The position numbers and the translations under genes are program-made. A stretch of DNA of 9,926 nucleotides, taken from assembly GCA_027322565.1 (NCBI GenBank), contig DAHVRG010000245.1, forward strand, positions 1-9,926. Direction: 5' to 3'. A model generated the notes under the pieces. That model saw only the letters and a list, made by a program, of their open reading frames with translations. It searched no databases and had not been told where the DNA came from. Each line of letters starts with the position of its first letter. Position 1 is the stretch's first letter. This document shows positions 6,446 through 9,926 of the stretch, piece after piece. Source of the stretch: Georgenia sp. (GTDB lineage Bacteria > Actinomycetota > Actinomycetes > Actinomycetales > Actinomycetaceae).

Positions 6446-7777
6446 TCAGCGGCGCCGCAGCCGCATCGCCTCGAGGACGAGGTCGTGGATGTCGGTGTTG
6501 TCCCGCACGTCGACCATCGCCCGGGCGCCCGGGCCCTCGGCGCTCGCCGGGGTGGCAGCCCCGGTGTGCCCGCCGGTGGTCCAGTCGACGGTGAAGGTCT
6601 GCTCCGTCCCGGCCAGGGTGAAGGGACCCTCCTCCTCCTGCTCGCCCTGGCCGGACTCGTCCTCGTCGTCGACGAGCTCGATCGCCAGCCCGCCGGTCTC
6701 GTGGTCACCGACGACGACGACGAGCGTGTCGCCGTGCTCGGCGGCGAACTCCCGGGCGAGGGCGACCGTCTCGTCCAGCGCCTGCCCGGCCTCGATGAGC
6801 TCGGCGGCGTGGCCGTGGTGGGCCATCTCGTCGATGCCCTCCTCCTCGATGAGGAGGAAGAACCCGTCGCGGTCCCGGGAGAGGACCTCCAGCGCCTTGG
6901 CCGCCATGTCGGGCAGCCGTACGGGCGGGTCGTAGAGGGGTGCCGCCGGTCCGGTGTGCTCGAACATCTCCTCGTTGGCGAAGAGCCCGAGCAGCCTGCC
7001 GCGGCTCGGTGCCGCGTCCAGGGCGTCGGCGTCGGTGACGTAGGTGTACCCGAGCTCCACCGCGCGGTCGACGAGGTTGCCGGCCGTGCCCTTGCTCGCC
7101 TCCGACGGGTCGCTCGGCGGGTTGTCGGGGAAGGCGCCCTCCTCCCCCTCCGGGTACCACCAGTCCTCGCCGCCGCCGAGGATGACCTCGGGCCTGCTCT
7201 CCTCGAGGTACTGCCGGGCGATCTCGCTCTGGTTGCTGCGGTCCTCGACGTGCGCGCCGAACGCCGCCGGCGTGGCGTCGGTGACCTGCGACGTCGTCAC
7301 CAGGCCGGTGGACTTCCCGGCCCGCTCGGCGCGCTCGAGCAGTGTCGTCACCGGGTTCCGTTCGAGGTCGACGGCGATCGCACCGTTGTAGGACCGCACG
7401 CCCGTGGCGAAGGCGGTCGCCCCCGCGGCGGAGTCGGTGACGACCTCCTCCGGGTCGGCCGGGTCGGTCTGCGTCCAGCCCTGGTAGCGCAGCTGGTTCA
7501 TCGCCAGCTCGCCGTCGCGTCCGACGGTCGCCAGGCGGATCAGCTCGCGGTGGGCGATGCCCATGCCGTCCCCGACGATGAAGATGACGTTCTTGGCGCG
7601 CCCCCGGTCGTGCCCGTGCCGGCCGTGGTCGCGGTCCTTGTGGTGGGCGCGCTCCCGGTCGCCACGGCCGTCGTCCCAGCCGTCCCAGCCCTGGACGGCG
7701 GCGCCCGCGCCTCCGGCCAGGACGAGCGCCAGGGCCGCACCGACGATCCGGAGCCCATGCGGTGTCCGCACTTCCAT
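6446..7777 (-). CDS. Secreted PhoA-type alkaline phosphatase
   Basis: A 443-residue exported phosphomonoesterase that releases phosphate outside the cell using two zinc and one magnesium ion. A signal peptide (R4/R10, hydrophobic 11-22, AGA cleavage motif about 24-26) is followed by a Trp/Asp/His/Arg-rich linker (29-60). The catalytic core follows: NVIFIVGDGMG with metal ligand D70, VTDSAAG with nucleophile S116, SQVTDATPAAFGAHV (163-177), IEEEGIDEMAHH giving E311, D316 and H320, GDHETGG with D358/H359, and TGGHTG with H404. All ligands expected from the E. coli enzyme are present. An acidic loop (368-384) interrupts the stretch before the last metal ligand. ATG 7777 is preferred over upstream starts because GGGGGAG (7789-7783) lies 5 nt before it. 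It appears monocistronic. No Pho box is recognised. Confidence 0.92.
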   Translation of the reverse strand: MEVRTPHGLRIVGAALALVLAGGAGAAVQGWDGWDDGRGDRERAHHKDRDHGRHGHDRGRAKNVIFIVGDGMGIAHRELIRLATVGRDGELAMNQLRYQGWTQTDPADPEEVVTDSAAGATAFATGVRSYNGAIAVDLERNPVTTLLERAERAGKSTGLVTTSQVTDATPAAFGAHVEDRSNQSEIARQYLEESRPEVILGGGEDWWYPEGEEGAFPDNPPSDPSEASKGTAGNLVDRAVELGYTYVTDADALDAAPSRGRLLGLFANEEMFEHTGPAAPLYDPPVRLPDMAAKALEVLSRDRDGFFLLIEEEGIDEMAHHGHAAELIEAGQALDETVALAREFAAEHGDTLVVVVGDHETGGLAIELVDDEDESGQGEQEEEGPFTLAGTEQTFTVDWTTGGHTGAATPASAEGPGARAMVDVRDNTDIHDLVLEAMRLRRR

Positions 7778-7841
7778 CACTCTCCCCCGAGTCAAGGCCG
7801 TCCGCCGCACCGCGCCATTGCCTCAGGGCGGGGTCCCGGAC

Positions 7842-7893
7842 GGCACACTGGTGCCCTCCAGGGTGCTCCCCGACGTCCTGGTCGGCACGTCGG
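7842..7893. repeat. Two small dyads between gyrI-like gene and phosphatase
   Basis: GGCAC-ACTG-GTGCC (7842-7855) is a perfect 5-bp hairpin. CCGACGT (7870-7876) and ACGTCGG (7887-7893) are perfect 7-bp inverted arms 10 nt apart. Both lie upstream of the alkaline phosphatase start and downstream of the GyrI-like gene. Either could be an operator for the phosphatase or part of a termination region for the upstream gene. Their GC-rich setting makes chance dyads likely. Confidence 0.25.
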
Positions 7894-7895
7894 AG

Positions 7896-7920
7896 GGCCG
7901 GCCGGGGCGTGCAGCCGGCC
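7896..7920 (-). terminator. Hairpin directly after the GyrI-like gene
   Basis: GGCCGGC (7896-7902) and GCCGGCC (7914-7920) are perfect 7-bp arms around an 11-nt loop. The hairpin begins two bases past the stop codon of the minus-strand GyrI-like gene (7924-7922). It is all G/C and has no U-tract. Terminator role is inferred from position and shape. Confidence 0.4.
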
Positions 7921-7921
7921 G

Positions 7922-8365
7922 TCAGGCGAGCCGGACGGCGAGGAGGTGCGGCCCCTCGGAGCTGTCGACGGTGTAGCCGATGTCGAGCTTGTGCCGGCCG
8001 GGTTCGCCGTGCCCGGAGGCGATCCAGTCGAGGAGGCGGCCGAAGGAGTCGGCGATGGCGTGGGTCGGACCGTCGTGGATGGTCTGCGCCCAGCGCCCGC
8101 TCGGTACGTAGGAGTAGACGGTGCCCGGGATGCGGAGGTCCGCCACCTCCGGCACCCCGACGAGGGCGCCGACGGTCTCGTGGTACCGTCCGTCGCCGAG
8201 GTCGACGCTCACCTCGGCGAGTGTATGGTCGGGGCCACCGTCCAGACTGCTGCGCAGCCGCCGCCACGCCTCGGGCACGAGCCGACCCAGGTCGGCGAAC
8301 GCCCCGACGACCGGGACTCCGACGACGACGGCAGGCCCCCGCTCCACCAGCTCGATGTCGGTCAC
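7922..8365 (-). CDS. GyrI-like effector-binding domain protein
   Basis: A 147-residue soluble protein with the GyrI-like small-molecule binding fold (SOUL/SBP-like; AraC effector-binding family) and no DNA-binding domain. It opens TDIELVERGPAVVVGVPVVG, the first strand typical of the family. PEAWRRLRSSL (31-41) is the first helix. GTVYSYVPSGRWAQTIHDGP (81-100) matches the conserved 'P-G-Y-x-V-x-x-H-x-G-P' strand-turn, and FGRLLDWIASG (108-118) is the second helix. Stand-alone members bind hydrophobic drugs, inhibit gyrase or hydrolyse cyclopropanoids; which applies here is unknown. GTG 8365 was chosen: no Shine-Dalgarno is seen, but TACGGT (8378-8373) is 7 nt upstream, suggesting a leaderless mRNA. 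It lies between hairpins and is probably transcribed alone. Confidence 0.75.
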   Translation of the reverse strand: MTDIELVERGPAVVVGVPVVGAFADLGRLVPEAWRRLRSSLDGGPDHTLAEVSVDLGDGRYHETVGALVGVPEVADLRIPGTVYSYVPSGRWAQTIHDGPTHAIADSFGRLLDWIASGHGEPGRHKLDIGYTVDSSEGPHLLAVRLA

Positions 8366-8378
8366 ATGGGGGACCGTA
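8366..8378 (-). promoter_or_regulatory. Leaderless promoter box for GyrI-like gene
   Basis: TACGGT (8378-8373, minus) followed by 7 nt and then the GTG start. The spacing puts the transcription start at or next to the start codon. No good -35 hexamer is seen. Confidence 0.4.
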
Positions 8379-8409
8379 CCGGGCGGGTGGGACGCTCGGC
8401 TAGACCTCG

Positions 8410-8459
8410 GGCGGCCGAGGCCGCCTCCCCACCCTCCCGGCCGGGCACCGCAAAGGTGC
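8410..8459 (-). terminator. Hairpins after the LLM oxidoreductase operon
   Basis: Downstream of the LLM stop (8470-8468) come GCACC-GCAAA-GGTGC (8445-8459), the self-complementary CCCGGCCGGG (8436-8445, partly shared) and GGCGGC-CGAG-GCCGCC (8410-8425, with a 4-nt loop). The first and last are mutually exclusive with none of the coding sequence, and sit where the operon transcript should end. None has a U-tract. Confidence 0.42.
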
Positions 8460-8467
8460 ACACGGTT

Positions 8468-9541
8468 TCATCCCCCCAGCGCGTCGAGGGCCGCGGGGAC
8501 GGCGGAGGGCGGCAGCTGGAGGAGCACCCCGGTCGCCACCGTCCCCTGCCAGCCCGCGAGCTGGTCGCGCAGCTGGTCCGGACGCCCGGCCAGCGCGACG
8601 TCGAGGACGAGCTCGGTGGGCACGGCGCGTGCGGCACCCGCGCGGTCACCCGCGGCCCAGCGGCGCTGCACCTCGGTGCAGGCGGCCGCGTAGCCCAGCC
8701 GCTCGACGGCCTCGCGGTGGAAGTTCGACCGCTCCGACCCCATGCCGCCGACGTACAGCGCGAGGTGGGGCCGCAGGAGGTCGGCGGCGGCCTCGACGTC
8801 ACTGCCGACGGCGACCGGGAGGGAGGCGTTCACCTCGAACTGCTCGGCGGGTCGCAGCCCGGGAGCCCGGCGGGCGAAACCGGCGCCGAGCTGCTCCCGC
8901 GCCCAGCCGTCCAGCCGCGGGGAGAAGAACGCCGGCAGCCACCCGTCGGCGATCTCGGCGGCCAGGGCCACGTTCCGCGGTCCCTGCGCCGCGAGGTGGA
9001 TGGGCAGGTCCGCGCGCAGCGGGTGGACGGTCGACCGCAGGGGTTTGCCCTCGCCGGTGGTGCCGTCGCCGTCGAGGGGGAGCCGGTAGTGCCGGCCCTC
9101 CGCCCGCACCGCCGTCTCCCGGCGGAGCACCTGCCGGACGATGTCGACGTACTCGCGGGTGCGCTCGAGCGGTCGCGGGTAAGGGCGCCCGTACCACCCC
9201 TCGACCACCTGCGGCCCGGAGGCGCCGAGGCCGAGGACGAACCTGCCCCCGGAGAGGTGGTCGAGGGTAAGGGCGGCCATCGCCGTCGCCGTCGGGGTGC
9301 GGGCCGAGAGTTGGGCGATGCCCGTCCCGAGCCGCACCCGCGAGGTGCGCGCCCCCCACCAGGAGAGCGGGGTGAACGCATCCGAGCCGTAGGCCTCCGC
9401 CGTCCACACCGAGTCGAGCCCGGCCGAGTCGGCGAGCTCGACGGCGCGGGCCGCGCCCTCCGGCGGGCCGGAGGACCAGTAGCCCAGGTGCAGGCCGACG
9501 CGCAGCGGCCGGGCCGCGCCGGCGTCGGCCGGCGTGCTCAC
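8468..9541 (-). CDS. LLM class F420-dependent oxidoreductase, Rv3520c-like
   Basis: A 357-residue cytoplasmic TIM-barrel protein of the bacterial luciferase-like monooxygenase fold. Strong matches to the Rv3520c-type F420 family are LGYWSSGPPEGA (19-30), VWTAEAYGSDAFTPLSWWGA (45-64), RVRLGTGIAQLSARTPTATA (68-87), TLDHLSGGRFVLGLGASGPQ (92-111), VVEGWYG (112-118) and DGTTGEGKPLRSTVHPLR (158-175). Binding of F420 rather than FMN is a family inference. The substrate is unknown, since members act on varied carbonyl, alkene or alcohol groups. The GTG start overlaps the stop of the upstream LLM gene as GTGA, so the two are translated together. A variable C-terminal third ends in DALGG. Confidence 0.9.
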   Translation of the reverse strand: MSTPADAGAARPLRVGLHLGYWSSGPPEGAARAVELADSAGLDSVWTAEAYGSDAFTPLSWWGARTSRVRLGTGIAQLSARTPTATAMAALTLDHLSGGRFVLGLGASGPQVVEGWYGRPYPRPLERTREYVDIVRQVLRRETAVRAEGRHYRLPLDGDGTTGEGKPLRSTVHPLRADLPIHLAAQGPRNVALAAEIADGWLPAFFSPRLDGWAREQLGAGFARRAPGLRPAEQFEVNASLPVAVGSDVEAAADLLRPHLALYVGGMGSERSNFHREAVERLGYAAACTEVQRRWAAGDRAGAARAVPTELVLDVALAGRPDQLRDQLAGWQGTVATGVLLQLPPSAVPAALDALGG

Positions 9542-9926
9542 GCAGTCTCCGGCACGTGGGGCAGCACCTCGGAGGCGATGAGCTCGAGGTGGTCGAGGTC
9601 GCGGATGTCGAGGCACTGGAGGTAGACGCGGGTGATGCCCTGCTCGGCGAGGGCGCCCAGGCCGTCGAGCATCTCCTGCGGGCTGCCCGCCAGGCCGTTG
9701 CGACGCAGCTCGGCGGGCTCACGGCCGATCGCGTCGGCCCTCCGAGCCACCTCCTGCTCGTCGCTGCCGATGCAGGCGACGAACGCGACGGAGTAGACGA
9801 GGTCGTCGGGGTCCCGGCCGAGCTCCTCGCACGCGGCACGGACGCGGTCGCGCTGGGGGACGACCTGGTCCTTCGGGGGGAAGGACTGGTTGTACTCGGC
9901 GGCGAAGCGGGCGGCGAGACGCGGGG
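9538..9926 (-). CDS. LLM class F420-dependent oxidoreductase, C-terminal part
   Basis: The gene enters from the right edge; only its last 128 codons are here, in one open frame from 9924 to the TGA at 9540-9538. Recognisable are RLAARFAAEYNQSFPPKDQV near the edge, RVRAACEELGRDPDDLVYSVAFVACIG, GSPQEMLDGLGALAEQGITRVYLQ and LDIRDLDHLELIASEVLPHV at the end. This is the usual final helix-strand pattern of LLM oxidoreductases, most like the Rv1855c type. The catalytic N-terminal barrel is outside the window, so cofactor and substrate cannot be judged. It overlaps the next LLM gene by GTGA, indicating one operon. Confidence 0.85.
   Translation of the reverse strand, partial: PRLAARFAAEYNQSFPPKDQVVPQRDRVRAACEELGRDPDDLVYSVAFVACIGSDEQEVARRADAIGREPAELRRNGLAGSPQEMLDGLGALAEQGITRVYLQCLDIRDLDHLELIASEVLPHVPETA

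Noticed and set aside
5550..6935. A 461-codon plus-strand frame and similar long frames opposite niaP, the MFS gene and the ABC genes
   Set aside because: They mirror real genes with clear family motifs and have acidic/Arg-rich composition typical of shadow frames.
8366..8461. 32-residue N-terminal extension of the GyrI-like protein
   Set aside because: It is a Gly/Pro/Arg-rich stretch covering the inter-gene hairpins. The domain starts at once after GTG 8365.
6374..9625. A 1083-codon open frame on the plus strand
   Set aside because: It lies antisense to the phosphatase, GyrI-like and LLM genes, has low-complexity Arg/Gly/Pro/Val composition and matches no fold. Long antisense frames are usual in DNA with such third-position GC bias.

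Overview
The window is very GC-rich with strong third-position G/C bias. It uses GTG starts freely, overlaps genes by GTGA or ATGA, and carries two tandem F420-dependent luciferase-like oxidoreductases. This points to a high-GC actinomycete, probably of the Micrococcales or a neighbouring order; the exact genus cannot be read from the sequence. I see no insertion sequence, phage gene, tRNA, rRNA or CRISPR array, and no gap of more than about 220 bases between genes. Eleven genes are supported.

Layout. The left edge (1-94, minus) holds the first residues of an NAD(P)-binding epimerase/NmrA-like protein. It diverges from a small P-loop kinase (128-703, plus). After a 216-base spacer with a strong palindrome comes a two-gene ABC-2 exporter, ATPase 920-1834 and permease 1831-2694, joined by an ATGA overlap. 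One base beyond the permease lies the end of a convergent CynX/NimT-type MFS gene (2696-3904, minus), which is interrupted by one in-frame TAG. Divergent from it is a macrolide 2'-phosphotransferase homologue (4073-4957, plus), which converges, again with a one-base gap, on a NiaP-like nicotinate transporter (4959-6302, minus). Further right, all on the minus strand, are a secreted PhoA-type alkaline phosphatase (6446-7777), a GyrI-like effector-binding protein (7922-8365), and a translationally coupled pair of LLM oxidoreductases (8468-9541, and 9538 to the right edge).

How the genes relate. This looks like ordinary chromosome made of short units: one exporter operon, one oxidoreductase operon and several single genes, separated by GC-rich hairpins without U-tracts. 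The ABC exporter, MFS transporter, phosphotransferase and GyrI-like protein would each suit handling of small toxic molecules, but nothing binds them into one system.

The points most worth a second look are the single nonsense codon in the otherwise intact MFS gene, in a context matching the classical CCAGG to CTAGG deamination hotspot; the Asp-to-Glu change at the presumed catalytic base of the phosphotransferase; a run of apparently leaderless genes with TANNNT boxes 6-8 nt before the start; and candidate operators in front of the ABC operon and niaP. I did not find a convincing new multi-gene system.
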